Source: Wylensekiella montiformis (lineage in GTDB: Bacteria; Bacillota; Negativicutes; Selenomonadales; Selenomonadaceae). From it: a stretch of 64,000 nt of DNA. Where the stretch lies: NCBI RefSeq assembly GCF_009697385.1, contig NZ_VUNL01000011.1, positions 1-64,000 on the forward strand, in the 5' to 3' direction. Below the pieces are notes generated by a model. The model ran no database searches. It was not told the DNA's origin and saw nothing but the letters and a program-made list of their open reading frames with translations. Position 1 is the stretch's first letter; every line of letters begins with the position of its first letter. This document shows positions 1 to 9,485 of this stretch, piece after piece. The translations under genes and the position numbers were made by a program.

Positions 1-28
1 TATCCGTGGTAAAATGATTTTGATCCAT
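1..28 (-). pseudogene. 5' end of IS30-like transposase gene, cut by window edge
   Basis: Reading the minus strand from 28, the first nine codons give MDQNHFTTD, which resembles the N-terminus of IS30-family transposases and the start of the decayed copy at 9802. A Shine-Dalgarno GGAG lies just upstream. Only this tip is in the window, so it cannot be said whether the element is intact. Confidence 0.5.
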
Positions 29-125
29 AGCGATTCTCCTTTGTGGTTGTGTTTTTGTGCAACTACATTTTACCACAAAGGTTCGCTATGGATTTTTAAG
101 TGTTCAACTTAATTATACAATCCGC
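1..125 (-). mobile_element. Left end of an IS30-like insertion sequence
   Basis: The minus strand from 125 downward carries a terminal segment (attgtataattaagttgaac), then a 5' leader and a transposase start. The same order, with about the same spacing and near-identical sequence, appears on the plus strand at 9709-9804. The element extends beyond position 1. Family assignment rests on the C-terminal remnant of the second copy and is tentative. Confidence 0.55.
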
Positions 126-211
126 CAAAAAGTTCAGCGGGCTCCCATGCCTGTCAAAAAAGGAAAAAGGAGAGCTTCCGAAAACGAAACCCCTCCAAAA
201 AACCGAGCCGA

Positions 212-1027
212 TCACTGCTGAAATCCATAATCCAATAAAGCTTCTGCTTCGGAAAATCTTGTTTCTTCATCCTGCGAATGCATGACAACCGTCAGAAGTT
301 CGCGGCCGTTCCTTGCAGCGGCAGCCATCAAGCAGCCGCGGGCCGATCTTGTCCAGCCAGTTTTTCCTCCCGTGCAGCCGGGATAGTCCCGCAGCAGATC
401 GTCCGTATTGACGCAATATTCCGTATGCCCTGCAGGAAAAAGATACGAAACGGTCGCATGCTCTGTGCCAACAATATGTCGAAAGGTTTCATTATGCATG
501 GCGTAACAGGCAATGTCTGCCATATCCCGCGCCGTCGAATAATGATTGGGATCCGGCATCCCGTTTGCATTCACAAAATGTGTATTCACCGCACCAAGTT
601 CTTTTGCCCGGCGGTTCATAAGCCGCGCAAAGTCCTGAACATCACCGGCAGAAAGCGATTCGCCGACCGCTGTCGCGCATCCATTGTCCGAAATCATCAT
701 CATCTGCAGCAGAAGGGTGCTCATACGGGCCCGATAGCCTGGTCTCAGGCGAGTACATTCCACATCAGCGGCGCGGTCGCTGACCTCGACAATACGCTGA
801 AGGTTGCCATTTTCCACAGCCAGCAAACAAGTCATGATTTTCGTCATACTGGCAGGATATTCGCGCTTGTCCGGATTTTTCTCATAAAGAACCTCCCCGG
901 TATTTTCATCGACTACAATGGCCGCATCGGCCGTAATGTCCGGCGGCGCCGCCGCCCATGCCGGAAGATAACTCCCTATCCAAAAAATAACCGCAAGACA
1001 TGCGATCCATTGCTTCTTGCCTTTCAT
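212..1027 (-). CDS. D-alanyl-D-alanine carboxypeptidase (short, S11 family)
   Basis: Serine D,D-carboxypeptidase that trims the terminal D-Ala of peptidoglycan stem peptides outside the cytoplasmic membrane. A signal peptide (residues 1-25, ending AWA) is followed by the three penicillin-binding motifs in order: SMTK (Ser60, Lys63), SDN (113-115) and KTG (222-224). At about 271 residues it lacks the C-terminal beta-domain of PBP5-type enzymes. A GTG further upstream (1078) overlaps the iscS stop, but the ATG at 1027 has an AAAGGAAAG ribosome site and places the signal peptide at the N-terminus, so it is preferred. Last gene of the Rrf2-iscS transcription unit. Confidence 0.85.
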   Translation of the reverse strand: MKGKKQWIACLAVIFWIGSYLPAWAAAPPDITADAAIVVDENTGEVLYEKNPDKREYPASMTKIMTCLLAVENGNLQRIVEVSDRAADVECTRLRPGYRARMSTLLLQMMMISDNGCATAVGESLSAGDVQDFARLMNRRAKELGAVNTHFVNANGMPDPNHYSTARDMADIACYAMHNETFRHIVGTEHATVSYLFPAGHTEYCVNTDDLLRDYPGCTGGKTGWTRSARGCLMAAAARNGRELLTVVMHSQDEETRFSEAEALLDYGFQQ

Positions 1028-1074
1028 CCCGAATGACTTCTTTCCTTTCAAAACTGCCGTTATTCTTTCGCCTT

Positions 1075-2220
1075 TCACCGTCCGCGGATCGCCCCGACCA
1101 GCAAGCTCAGCTTACGGATAAACCGCTGTACCTCTTCCACCGAAGTAAAGCGCCCCAGTGTGACGCGTATCGCAGAAGATGCCTGCTCTTTCGTTTGTCC
1201 CATCGCCAGCAGAACATGCGATGGCTCCAGCGCTCCGGCACTGCACGCACTGCCAGCCGAAACAGCAAAACCTGCCATGTCCAGACGGATCAGAAGGGTA
1301 TCCTGAGATATGCCGCGCAGGCCAAAGGAAACATGTCCCGGCAGACGATATTTTTCATCACCATTGATCCAACTGTCCCCGAGCTCACGCACCGCGGCAA
1401 TCAGCATATCACGAAGATCCGACAGGCGCTCCCACTCGTCGCTCATCTCCTGTTTCGCCAGTTCCGCTGCCTGTCCCAAGCCAACGATTCCTGCCGTATT
1501 TTCCGTGCCAGCCCGCATTTCCCGTTCCTGAGGGCCGCCGTGAACCAGCGAATCCAGCGAAGAGCCCCGACGAAGATAAAGAGCCCCCACACCCTTCGGT
1601 CCGTATAATTTATGGCCGGACAGAGACAGCGCGTCCACATGGAGCTCATCAACCGCAATCGGAATATGGCCTGCGGCCTGCACCGCATCGGTATGAAAAA
1701 AAATCTGCTGCTCCTGCATGCGCCGGCCGATCTCTGCGATGGGCTCAATCGTGCCCACTTCATTATTCGCCGTCATAATGCTGACCAGAACCGTATCGTC
1801 CCGAAGCGCATCAAAGACCTGCTCCGGCAATACCCGTCCATTTTTATCCACAGGAAGATAGGTAACCTCGAACCCTTCCTGCTCCAGCCAGCGGCAAGCA
1901 TTCAGCACGGCATGATGTTCAACACAGGACGTGATGATATGCTTTCCCCGTCCTGCCCGGCGCAGCGCAAAAGCCGCCCCCTTGATGGCCCAGTTATCGC
2001 TTTCGCTTCCGCCGCTCGTAAAATAAACCTCCGAAGGAGATGCCTGCAGCAGGGCAGCCACTTTCTCCCGGGCTTCTGCAACGGCTTTTCTCGCCTCCCG
2101 GCCCCAGGAATACAAACTGGAGGCATTTCCAAACCGTTCGCAGAAATACGGCTTCATCGCCTGAAGAACCCGTTCATCTACGGGGGTTGTCGCTGCATAA
2201 TCCAGATACACCGGATTCAT
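1075..2220 (-). CDS. iscS: Cysteine desulfurase, IscS/NifS family
   Basis: PLP enzyme that moves sulfur from cysteine to an active-site Cys for Fe-S cluster or thionucleoside synthesis. The PLP lysine is Lys204 in SGHKLYGPKG. The persulfide cysteine is in SAGSACSAGA (about Cys326). Length 381 residues is normal for the family. The ATG at 2220 overlaps the TGA of the upstream Rrf2 regulator (ATGA), which suggests translational coupling. An Rrf2 regulator directly upstream of iscS is a conserved Firmicute arrangement; mnmA, often the next gene, is absent here. Confidence 0.92.
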   Translation of the reverse strand: MNPVYLDYAATTPVDERVLQAMKPYFCERFGNASSLYSWGREARKAVAEAREKVAALLQASPSEVYFTSGGSESDNWAIKGAAFALRRAGRGKHIITSCVEHHAVLNACRWLEQEGFEVTYLPVDKNGRVLPEQVFDALRDDTVLVSIMTANNEVGTIEPIAEIGRRMQEQQIFFHTDAVQAAGHIPIAVDELHVDALSLSGHKLYGPKGVGALYLRRGSSLDSLVHGGPQEREMRAGTENTAGIVGLGQAAELAKQEMSDEWERLSDLRDMLIAAVRELGDSWINGDEKYRLPGHVSFGLRGISQDTLLIRLDMAGFAVSAGSACSAGALEPSHVLLAMGQTKEQASSAIRVTLGRFTSVEEVQRFIRKLSLLVGAIRGR

Positions 2221-2666
2221 CTTGCACACCCCACATGTTCATGGCTGGAATCATTATCCATTAAATTGCGCAGCGTGATGTTATCCAATACGCTGCTGAT
2301 GCTTGCGCAGACTTTTTCCCAGATCCCGCGCGTTACACAATCTCCCGCTTTTTCGCAGGGCTGATCCTCTGCTCCAGCTTCCGTCAACAAACAATCCACT
2401 ACAGCGATCGGCCCTTCCACCGTCGTAATGATCTCGCCAATGGTAATCTTCTCCGGTTCCCGCGACAGCATATACCCGCCCTGTGCGCCACGAATGCTCT
2501 GTACCAGATCTGCGCGGCGCAGCGGCACCATAAGCTGTTCCAAGTAGTTTTCTGACAGCCCCTGACTCCGGGCAATACATTTCAATGAGACCGGCCCCTT
2601 TCCATAATGAAGAGCCAGCTCATAAAGAGCCGTCACGCTGTATCTTCCTTTTGTCGATATCTTCAT
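2217..2666 (-). CDS. Rrf2-family transcriptional regulator (IscR-like)
   Basis: Winged-helix regulator of 149 residues. The N-terminal MKISTKGRYSVTALYELA is typical of Rrf2/IscR/CymR proteins. Three cysteines (92, 104, 110) lie where IscR binds a [2Fe-2S] cluster, so it may sense Fe-S status; CymR-type regulators lack such a set. It is coupled by a 4-base overlap to iscS, which it probably autoregulates together with itself. The ribosome site AGGTGGA precedes the ATG. Confidence 0.85.
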   Translation of the reverse strand: MKISTKGRYSVTALYELALHYGKGPVSLKCIARSQGLSENYLEQLMVPLRRADLVQSIRGAQGGYMLSREPEKITIGEIITTVEGPIAVVDCLLTEAGAEDQPCEKAGDCVTRGIWEKVCASISSVLDNITLRNLMDNDSSHEHVGCAR

Positions 2667-2737
2667 ATTCCACCTCGGAATTCTGAGTAATTCAGTCGGA
2701 TTTCATGCCTACAATATAGCAGAAACCTGCCAGAATG

Positions 2738-4084
2738 TCAAAAGCGATCCGGCCAGCAGCGATGCAGGTATTCCCCCAGACGCTTTTCCGCCCCGTTCTC
2801 AGACGGATGATAGTAACGGGCGTGTTTCAAGGCCTCCGGCAAATATCCCTGCGGAGTAAAGTGCCCCGGATAGTCATGCGGATATCGATACCCCTTTCCA
2901 TGCCCGAGGCTCGCCGCTCCTTTATAATGTGAATCGCGCAAATGCAGCGGTATTCCTCCACAGTTTTTGGTTTGAACATCCTGCATTGCCGCCTGAATCC
3001 CCAAATAAGCCGCATTGCTTTTCGGCGCAGAAGCAACATATGTGGCAGCCTGCCCCAGCGTGATCCGTGCTTCCGGCATGCCGACGAACTGTACGGCCTG
3101 TGCCGCATTCATCGCTACGACCAGCGCCATGGGATCGGCATTGCCTACATCTTCTGAAGCGCAGATTACAATGCGGCGCGCAATGAACTTCACATCCTCG
3201 CCGGCAGCCAGCATCCGGGCCAGATAATGCAGCGCCGCATCCGGGTCGCTCCCCCGCATGCTTTTGATGAAGGCCGAGACGGTATCATAATGATTGTCCC
3301 CCTTCTTGTCATACCGTTGTACGCGCTGTCCCAGGACTTCCTGAATGCGCTCTGCCGTGATCACGCCTCCATCCGGCAGGAGAGCCGCTACTCCTTCCAA
3401 AAGATTCAATGCCATGCGGGCATCCCCGGCCGCCATCTGCGCAAGAATCAGCAGAACTTCATCCTCAGCGGAAAGATGCTGTTCTCCCAATCCGCGTTCC
3501 TCATCGCTCAAGGCCCGTCTGAGGATTTGAACCAGCTCGCCGTCTTCCAGCTGATGGAACGGTATTACGCGGACGCGCGACAGCAGTGCATGATTAACTT
3601 CGAAATAAGGATTCTCTGTCGTTGCTCCGATCAAAACCAAGCGGCCATCCTCGACATAAGGAAGCAGGACATCCTGCTGGCTCTTGCTGAAACGATGAAT
3701 CTCATCGATAAACACAATGGTGCGGCGCTGGTAATAACGCCGTTCTTCATCCGCTTTTTTGACGATTTGGCGAATTTCCTGTATCCCGGAAGACACGGCA
3801 TTGAGCTTGCAAAACGTACAGCCCGTCATGCCGGCGATCATCTGCGCCAACGTCGTTTTCCCAGTTCCCGGCGGGCCGAAAAAGACCATGGAAGGAATCT
3901 GATCTTTCTCTATCATCTGCCGCAGAAAACGCCCCTGCCCCACGGTATCCCATTGTCCGATGAACTCCTGAAAATTTCTCGGACGCATGCGCCGGGCCAG
4001 CGGTTCGAACGGTCTGACTGCTCCATCCGCCCCGCTGGAAGCAGATACAGGCTCTGCAAAAAGATCCATGCTTTCTTCTGACAT
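2738..4084 (-). CDS. rarA: Replication-associated recombination protein A (AAA+ ATPase)
   Basis: RarA/MgsA clamp-loader-like ATPase acting at stalled replication forks. It has Walker A GPPGTGKTT near residues 67-75, Walker B with IVFIDEIHRF, a sensor segment LIGATTENPYFEV, and the C-terminal MgsA oligomerisation region. About 448 residues, family-typical. A GTG at 4093 overlaps the dut stop, but its GGAAGG box is only 2 nt away; the ATG at 4084 has about 11 nt spacing and is preferred. Confidence 0.93.
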   Translation of the reverse strand: MSEESMDLFAEPVSASSGADGAVRPFEPLARRMRPRNFQEFIGQWDTVGQGRFLRQMIEKDQIPSMVFFGPPGTGKTTLAQMIAGMTGCTFCKLNAVSSGIQEIRQIVKKADEERRYYQRRTIVFIDEIHRFSKSQQDVLLPYVEDGRLVLIGATTENPYFEVNHALLSRVRVIPFHQLEDGELVQILRRALSDEERGLGEQHLSAEDEVLLILAQMAAGDARMALNLLEGVAALLPDGGVITAERIQEVLGQRVQRYDKKGDNHYDTVSAFIKSMRGSDPDAALHYLARMLAAGEDVKFIARRIVICASEDVGNADPMALVVAMNAAQAVQFVGMPEARITLGQAATYVASAPKSNAAYLGIQAAMQDVQTKNCGGIPLHLRDSHYKGAASLGHGKGYRYPHDYPGHFTPQGYLPEALKHARYYHPSENGAEKRLGEYLHRCWPDRF

Positions 4085-4089
4085 ATCGC

Positions 4090-4545
4090 TCACGCCCTTC
4101 CTGTCGAGCCGAAGCCCCCCTGACGCACGGCGCCTATGCCTGCCCGGTCATCATCGACAGTCAGATAGGCCTGAAAAACTCCCTGCGCAATGCGATCCCC
4201 CTTACGGACGAGAACGTCCTCTTCCCCTCCATTTTGAAGCGCAATAAAAATATGCCCCTCATTCTCCTCATTGCCATAATAATCCGCATCAATGACTCCC
4301 GTTCCATTGGCCAGAACAATATGATGCCGCGCAGCCAGACTGGAGCGAACAAAGAGATACAACACCTCATCCGAGTTCATATACGCCTTGATTCCTGTCG
4401 GCACCATGGCCATTTTCCCCGCAGGAACAAGAACATCTGCTCCTGCTTCCAGATCATATCCGGCACTGGATGCCGTTTTCCGAACCGGCAGGCGTATTCC
4501 GCGTGCTTCCCATCCTGACACGATTTCAAATCCTCTGCACTTCAT
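4090..4545 (-). CDS. dut: dUTP diphosphatase
   Basis: Trimeric dUTPase that hydrolyses dUTP to dUMP and pyrophosphate, keeping uracil out of DNA. All conserved motifs are visible: SAGYDLEA (1), RSSLAARH (2), GVIDADYYG (3), the VRKGDRIAQ segment (4) and the C-terminal RQGGFGSTGR arm (5). The ATG at 4545 follows a GGGGGAG ribosome site and gives 151 residues. A terminator-like hairpin separates it from hfq upstream. Confidence 0.93.
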   Translation of the reverse strand: MKCRGFEIVSGWEARGIRLPVRKTASSAGYDLEAGADVLVPAGKMAMVPTGIKAYMNSDEVLYLFVRSSLAARHHIVLANGTGVIDADYYGNEENEGHIFIALQNGGEEDVLVRKGDRIAQGVFQAYLTVDDDRAGIGAVRQGGFGSTGRA

Positions 4546-4584
4546 ACTGTTTCTCCCCCGATTTCCTATTCCGGTTTCCTGCAT

Positions 4585-4611
4585 AAGAAAAGCCTCCCCT
4601 GCAGGAAGGCC
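4585..4611 (-). terminator. Rho-independent terminator after hfq
   Basis: On the minus strand GCCTTCC-tgca-GGGGAGGC is followed by TTTTCTT. It lies between hfq and dut, so dut may use readthrough or its own promoter. Confidence 0.6.
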
Positions 4612-4627
4612 TGTCCTCTTACCGTCT

Positions 4628-4876
4628 TTATCCTTCGTCATGCCTTTCCGCTCCGAACATGCCGCCGATAGGACGCACCGGCGTAATGGTCGAAATGGCA
4701 TGTTTATACACCATCTGCTGTTTGCCCATAACATCCAAAACAACCGTGAAATTGTCAAACCCTTTCACACTGCCCTTGATCTGAAAGCCATTGACCAGGT
4801 GGATGGTCACCCCTACATTTTCTTTACGGACCTGATTCAGAAAGCTGTCCTGCAGGTTGATCGTCCTGATTGCCAT
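4628..4876 (-). CDS. hfq: RNA chaperone Hfq
   Basis: Sm-like hexameric RNA chaperone, 82 residues. The Sm1 region ([38 protein letters not shown]) and the Sm2 motif ([10 protein letters not shown]) are complete. It sits directly downstream of miaA, the same miaA-hfq order as in many bacteria. The C-terminal tail after Sm2 is short. Confidence 0.96.
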   Translation of the reverse strand: MAIRTINLQDSFLNQVRKENVGVTIHLVNGFQIKGSVKGFDNFTVVLDVMGKQQMVYKHAISTITPVRPIGGMFGAERHDEG

Positions 4877-4919
4877 ATAAACCCCTCCATAACTACGATC
4901 CTTCTAAAGATAATCCATT

Positions 4920-5885
4920 CTACCTCAAAGAAAAAAATCCTTCCACATCCTTCAATACCCGAGGCAGAAGCTTATCCTCCGGAATTTCATCCACCATATA
5001 CCAATGGATATATTTCATTCTCCGATACCAGGTCAACTGACGCTTCGCAAAATGACGCGTCGCTTTTTGAATCTGCCACAGGGCTTCTTCACGAGAAATC
5101 TCACCGGCCAGCAAGGATGCCGTCTCCTTATAACCGATGCCCTTCATGGCCTGGCTGCCCCGCGGCACGCCGGTCTCCAACAACGCGCGAACCTCCTTTT
5201 CCAGCCCGTGCTCAAACATAAGTTCTGCCCGACGATTGATGCGCTCATATAAAGCCTGCCGTTCCCGGTTCAGCCCAATGACCAGCGCATCGTAACATAG
5301 AGTCCCGGCATGTCCGTCCATCTGCTTTTCCCGGGAAATCGATTCGCGCCCAAAATGCACAACCTCCAGAGCCCGGATCACCCGGCGAACATCATGCGAA
5401 TGAAGGCGTCCGGCTGCTTCCGGATCCCTCCGTGCCAGCAACGCATGAACAAAATCCTTCCCCCTGCACTCCGCCAAACGGTACAGACGGCGGCGGAACA
5501 TTTCGTGCTGTTCGGTTTCATTGAATCGATATCCTTCCAGCAGGGCCTGCAAATAGAGCCCTGTTCCGCCTGCCAGTATCGGAATCCTGCCCCGTTCATT
5601 CAAACGAAGTATCAACGGGCGCGCCAACGCGATAAAATCCGTCACATTAAACGTCCGATCCGGAGGGAGAATATCCACCAAGTGGTGCGGAACGCCCTGA
5701 CGTTCTTCCCGCGTCGGCTTAGCCGTTCCAATATCCATTCCACGATAGACCAGCATGGAATCTCCTGACAAGATCTCCGTATGCAAAGCCCGGGCCAGTT
5801 CAATGGAAAGCGCGGTCTTGCCGACCGCCGTCGGACCCAAAATAACGATCAGGCGCGGCTTACCGCCGGATTCGCGGCCTGCCAT
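4920..5885 (-). CDS. miaA: tRNA dimethylallyltransferase
   Basis: Adds a dimethylallyl group to N6 of A37 in tRNAs reading UNN codons. The P-loop GPTAVGKT (residues 17-24) is followed by the family signature DSMLVYRGMDIGTAKPT and the C-terminal RRQLTWYRR-like segment (KRQLTWYRRMKYIHW). About 321 residues. The ATG at 5885 shares one base with the TGA of the upstream hydrolase gene (TGATG), so translation is probably coupled; a TTG one codon earlier is also open. Confidence 0.94.
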   Translation of the reverse strand: MAGRESGGKPRLIVILGPTAVGKTALSIELARALHTEILSGDSMLVYRGMDIGTAKPTREERQGVPHHLVDILPPDRTFNVTDFIALARPLILRLNERGRIPILAGGTGLYLQALLEGYRFNETEQHEMFRRRLYRLAECRGKDFVHALLARRDPEAAGRLHSHDVRRVIRALEVVHFGRESISREKQMDGHAGTLCYDALVIGLNRERQALYERINRRAELMFEHGLEKEVRALLETGVPRGSQAMKGIGYKETASLLAGEISREEALWQIQKATRHFAKRQLTWYRRMKYIHWYMVDEIPEDKLLPRVLKDVEGFFSLR

Positions 5886-6559
5886 CAAAGCTCCAGTTTC
5901 GAGCCGGGCTCGACGATATGTACTTCAGCCCGGCACATTGCTTCAGTCAGTTCGCGATAATGACGCACATCCTGATTGATCAGCGGCCAGGTATTGTAAT
6001 GAACCGGAATCACATGACGTGCATTCAGCCATTGCGCGGCCAGTGCAGCATCTTCCAGACCCATCGTATAATTATCACCGATCGGAAGAATCGCATAATC
6101 GATTTCATCCTTGCGGCCGATCAGCTGCATATCGCCGAACAGAGCCGTGTCCCCGGCAAAATAAATCTGCAGTCCGCCTATATAAATCACATAACCGCAG
6201 GCGGTGCCGCCGGCAACGCCCGAGCTGTGCTTGGCCATGGTCATGCGTACTTTGCCAAACGGAAGATTCAGCGACCCCCCGAGATTCATCGGATGCTGAC
6301 GAAGGCCAGCCACACGCTGTTCGCAAAGCTCCAGAACCTCCGGCGTGCTGACCAGTTCTGCGCCGGTACGCCCGGCAATTTCTGGAGCATCGCCCAAATG
6401 ATCGCTGTGTGCATGGGAAATCAGGATAAAATCACATTCCACATCATCCGGCTTTACGGAAGCTTTTGGATTTCCGGAAAGAAACGGATCGACCAGTACC
6501 TTATGCTGTCCATCGTCCAGCAGGAAGCAGGAATGTCCATAGTAATTGAACGTTACCAT
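5885..6559 (-). CDS. Metal-dependent hydrolase, UPF0173 / UlaG-like MBL fold
   Basis: Metallo-beta-lactamase-fold hydrolase of 224 residues. The metal-binding motif SHAHSDHLGD gives His49, His51, Asp53 and His54; an early GHS (His9) and a late VIPVHYNTWP are typical of the UPF0173 group. Substrate unknown. First gene of a miaA-hfq-containing minus-strand run. Confidence 0.82.
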   Translation of the reverse strand: MVTFNYYGHSCFLLDDGQHKVLVDPFLSGNPKASVKPDDVECDFILISHAHSDHLGDAPEIAGRTGAELVSTPEVLELCEQRVAGLRQHPMNLGGSLNLPFGKVRMTMAKHSSGVAGGTACGYVIYIGGLQIYFAGDTALFGDMQLIGRKDEIDYAILPIGDNYTMGLEDAALAAQWLNARHVIPVHYNTWPLINQDVRHYRELTEAMCRAEVHIVEPGSKLEL

Positions 6560-6700
6560 CTTGTATCAGTCTCCTTTGTTGCTCCTTATTTTTTTCCGTG
6601 CTATTCTATAAGCATCAAGGATATTATATCATAACCATGATGAAAATCATCGGGACACAACGCGTTCTCAAAGAATATTTTATCGAATCGAGGTCGTATC

Positions 6701-7417
6701 ATGAAACAGGACACCGGCTTTCTGCTCCGCCTTCCCCAGCAGCACATTCTCTATCACACATTGCCTTGCTCCATTCGCCCCTGGCTTCTCATATCCGGCG
6801 GCCGCGCACCGGAAGCATCCTGGATGCGACAGCTGACCGGATATGATGTTTGCTGGGCCGCGGATCATGGCATCGACTTTTGCCACGAAACCGGCCTTGT
6901 CCCGGATCATTTGATCGGCGATGGAGACAGCGCCCGTCCTGACGCGTGGTCATGGGCCGAGTCGCATGCAGTCCCCACGGAACGTTATCCTGCTGCAAAA
7001 GACTTTACCGACACCCAGCTGGCTGTCCGAAAAATCAAATCGGAAGGGGCAGCCTTTCTCATCCTGACCGGTGTATTCGGAGGCCGAACCGACCATCTCT
7101 TCAGCACGCTATTCAGTACCGCATCAGCAAAGCTTCCCTGCTGCCTCGCCGATGAAAAAGAATCGGCTCTGTTCGTACAATCCGGCCAGTCTGTATCGGT
7201 TCAGTTTCTTCGCCGCCCCAAGGCTGTTTCCCTGCTTCCCATCAGCCGCCAGTGCAGCGGCGTAACCATCGATCACGTCCGCTGGCCCCTGAATCAGGCC
7301 GTGCTCACACAATCCTTCCCTCAGGCCATAAGCAACGAATTATCCACAGAGGAAAACACCATCCATCTTTCTGTTTCCACCGGCACGCTGTGCCTCTACT
7401 GCTGCTGGGAGGAATAA
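6701..7417 (+). CDS. thiN: Thiamine diphosphokinase
   Basis: Transfers pyrophosphate from ATP to thiamine to make TPP. The N-terminal ADHGIDFCHETGLVPDHLIG, the acidic GDGDSA and the TGVFGGRTDH motif are family hallmarks. 238 residues, slightly longer than typical. It is the only plus-strand gene in this block and converges with the RNA methyltransferase gene, overlapping it by 22 nt at the 3' ends. Confidence 0.9.
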   Translation: MKQDTGFLLRLPQQHILYHTLPCSIRPWLLISGGRAPEASWMRQLTGYDVCWAADHGIDFCHETGLVPDHLIGDGDSARPDAWSWAESHAVPTERYPAAKDFTDTQLAVRKIKSEGAAFLILTGVFGGRTDHLFSTLFSTASAKLPCCLADEKESALFVQSGQSVSVQFLRRPKAVSLLPISRQCSGVTIDHVRWPLNQAVLTQSFPQAISNELSTEENTIHLSVSTGTLCLYCCWEE

Positions 7418-8214
7418 CGCCTCTGCCGAATCGCTTCATAAAGAAGAATCGAAGCAGATGCCCCTACGTTAAGCGATTCTGCCCGGCCATACATCGGAAT
7501 ATACAAATGGTCAGTCCGGGCCAGCAACGAATCGCTCACGCCGCTGCCCTCATTGCCGAATACAATCGCACATCCCGGACGAAAATCCCGCTCCCAATAG
7601 GGGCGGGCATTTTGATCTAAAGCAGCAGACAAAAGCTCCACGTTTCTCTGAGCCGAAAAGGCCAGCAAATCTTCCGCAGCGACATCCATACAAACCGGTA
7701 TATGGAACAGGCTGCCCATGGAAGATCGCACCGCTTTTTCCCCGAACACATCCACCGTGCCGCAAAGGAGAATGACGGCATCCGCTCCGGCAGCATCCGC
7801 CGTCCGAATGATGGTTCCCGCGTTGCCCGGATCCTGTACCCCGTCCAAAATGACATACAGCGGCGCTTCCCGAACCGGAAGTTCGCTCAGACTGTATCGC
7901 TGCTGTTCCATCACCAGCAGAATCCCCTGCGGCGTATCCGTTCCGCTCGCCTTGCGATAAACCGGTTCTGGCACCTCATAGAGTGGACAGCCGTCATGTT
8001 CCAGTCTTTCCAGCAGAGCCCGTCCGCGGGGCTGTTTTTCCATATCCGACATATACAGTGCATAAACCATATTCCAGGAAGATTCCACTGCCATTTCCGC
8101 CAGACGAATTCCTTCCGCAACAAACAGGCCCTCTTTTTCCCGCTTTTTTCGATTCTGCAGTCCCGCAGCCTGTTTGATTTTCACATTCGTCATACTGCTG
8201 ATTTTTCCCCGCAC
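7396..8214 (-). CDS. TrmH/SpoU-family RNA 2'-O-methyltransferase
   Basis: SPOUT methyltransferase acting on rRNA or tRNA ribose. The N-terminal substrate-binding domain (ISSMTNVKIKQ ... FVAEGIRL) is followed by SAM-knot motifs LDGVQDPGNAGTIIRTADAA, VFGNEGSGVSD and SLNVGASASILLYE. A GTG at 8214 with a strong AAGGAGG site 7 nt upstream keeps the conserved ISSxxN segment, giving 272 residues; an ATG at 8193 would cut into it. It follows the rplT terminator. Confidence 0.88.
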   Translation of the reverse strand: MRGKISSMTNVKIKQAAGLQNRKKREKEGLFVAEGIRLAEMAVESSWNMVYALYMSDMEKQPRGRALLERLEHDGCPLYEVPEPVYRKASGTDTPQGILLVMEQQRYSLSELPVREAPLYVILDGVQDPGNAGTIIRTADAAGADAVILLCGTVDVFGEKAVRSSMGSLFHIPVCMDVAAEDLLAFSAQRNVELLSAALDQNARPYWERDFRPGCAIVFGNEGSGVSDSLLARTDHLYIPMYGRAESLNVGASASILLYEAIRQRRYSSQQQ

Positions 8215-8260
8215 TTCTGCCCCTCCTTCCCTATCTTTCTCCCAAAAGTTGCGCTTCAAA

Positions 8261-8301
8261 TAAGAAAAGGGCCTGACGAAACAAAACGTTCCGTCAAACC
8301 C
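8261..8301 (-). terminator. Terminator of infC-rpmI-rplT operon
   Basis: On the minus strand a 10-bp stem (GGGTTTGACG with CGTCAGGCCC, two G-T pairs) is followed by TTTTCTT, 17 nt past the rplT stop. Confidence 0.8.
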
Positions 8302-8317
8302 ACACTGAGAATCAATA

Positions 8318-8671
8318 TTACTGATTCTCCTTAGCCACAGCAACCAGCTGTGCAAAAGCCTTTTCATCCGAAACAGCAAGATCAGCCAGCATTTTACGGT
8401 TTACTTCAACGCCAGCTTTCGTCAGGCCGCAGATCAGACGGCTGTACGAAATCCCGTTGATGCGGGCAGCCGCATTGATACGGGCGATCCAAAGACGACG
8501 GAAGTTCCCTTTCTTAGCACGACGGTCACGACGGGCATAATAAAGGGCCTTCATGACGGTTTCATTTGCTTTTTTAAACTGCTTGCTCTTGGAGCCTTTA
8601 TAGCCTTTTGCCAGCTTCAAAATCTTTTTATGACGTCTATGCGCAGTCACGCCTACTTTAACTCTTGGCAT
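8318..8671 (-). CDS. rplT: 50S ribosomal protein L20
   Basis: Full-length L20 (117 residues) starting [19 protein letters not shown] and containing [20 protein letters not shown]. It binds 23S rRNA early in 50S assembly. It is the last gene of infC-rpmI-rplT and in Firmicutes is the repressor that binds the operon leader. Confidence 0.97.
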   Translation of the reverse strand: MPRVKVGVTAHRRHKKILKLAKGYKGSKSKQFKKANETVMKALYYARRDRRAKKGNFRRLWIARINAAARINGISYSRLICGLTKAGVEVNRKMLADLAVSDEKAFAQLVAVAKENQ

Positions 8672-8719
8672 GTTTTCATCCTCCTGATAATCAAATGATA
8701 CGCTGTTTCCGCATTACGA

Positions 8720-8917
8720 TCAGGTATACGGAAGCATCCTCTTCACACGTCCGAAATCAGCGGACGCAGCCAGCGCGGCTTTGCGAAGATTGCGTTTGCG
8801 TTTCGGAGACTTTTTCTCCAGAATATGGCTCTTGAACGCCTTGTTCCGTTTGAATTCACCGCTTCCCGTCACGGTAAAGCGTTTTGCAGCAGCTCTACGA
8901 GTTTTAATCTTTGGCAT
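8720..8917 (-). CDS. rpmI: 50S ribosomal protein L35
   Basis: L35, 65 residues, starting [14 protein letters not shown] with the basic [15 protein letters not shown] segment. The ATG at 8917 has a GGAGGAAA ribosome site lying inside the 3' end of infC, so the two genes overlap by 14 nt and are probably translationally coupled. Confidence 0.97.
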   Translation of the reverse strand: MPKIKTRRAAAKRFTVTGSGEFKRNKAFKSHILEKKSPKRKRNLRKAALAASADFGRVKRMLPYT

Positions 8918-9485
8918 TACTGTTTCCTCCTTCAGACTGAGTCTTATTCGACTTCTTGGATTTCGATGTCTTCTGCACTTTTGGCGCAACAATCATCGTC
9001 ATATTTTTTCCCTCAAGTTTGGCATTCCGCTCTATCGAGACGCTGTCGCCCAGCCTTTCAGCCACGCGTCCCAGCACCTCTTTGCCGAGTTCCGGATGAG
9101 ATAACTCTCTTCCACGGAACATGATTGTCACTTTGACCTTATTTCCTTCTTCGACAAAACGAAGCGCATTCTTCAACTTGACGTCAAAATCATGTTGTTC
9201 AATATTCGGGCGAAGCTTTACTTCTTTAATATTGATGATTTTCTGCTTCTTTTTTGCTTCTTTTTCCCGCTTCTGCTGTTCGTACCGGTACTTCCCGAAG
9301 TCCATGATACGACAGACCGGCGGCTTTGCTTTCGGAGCAACCTCAACCAGATCGAGATGCTGTTCCTCGGCCATGCGAAGCGCTTCGCGGGTTGGCATAA
9401 TACCCAGCTGCTCGCCAGTTGCACTGGTCACACGCACTTCACGAATCCGAATTTCTTCATTGATGCGTAATGAATCTCTGCTAAT
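8904..9485 (-). CDS. infC: Translation initiation factor IF-3 (ATT start codon)
   Basis: IF-3 checks start-codon pairing in the 30S subunit. The N-terminal domain ([19 protein letters not shown]) and C-terminal domain ([34 protein letters not shown]) are complete, with a Lys/Ser/Asn-rich tail after residue about 170. No ATG/GTG/TTG fits; an ATT at 9485, 10 nt after AGGAGG, gives the conserved start and 193 residues. A rare AUU start is the known basis of infC autoregulation. Confidence 0.94.
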   Translation of the reverse strand: MSRDSLRINEEIRIREVRVTSATGEQLGIMPTREALRMAEEQHLDLVEVAPKAKPPVCRIMDFGKYRYEQQKREKEAKKKQKIINIKEVKLRPNIEQHDFDVKLKNALRFVEEGNKVKVTIMFRGRELSHPELGKEVLGRVAERLGDSVSIERNAKLEGKNMTMIVAPKVQKTSKSKKSNKTQSEGGNSNAKD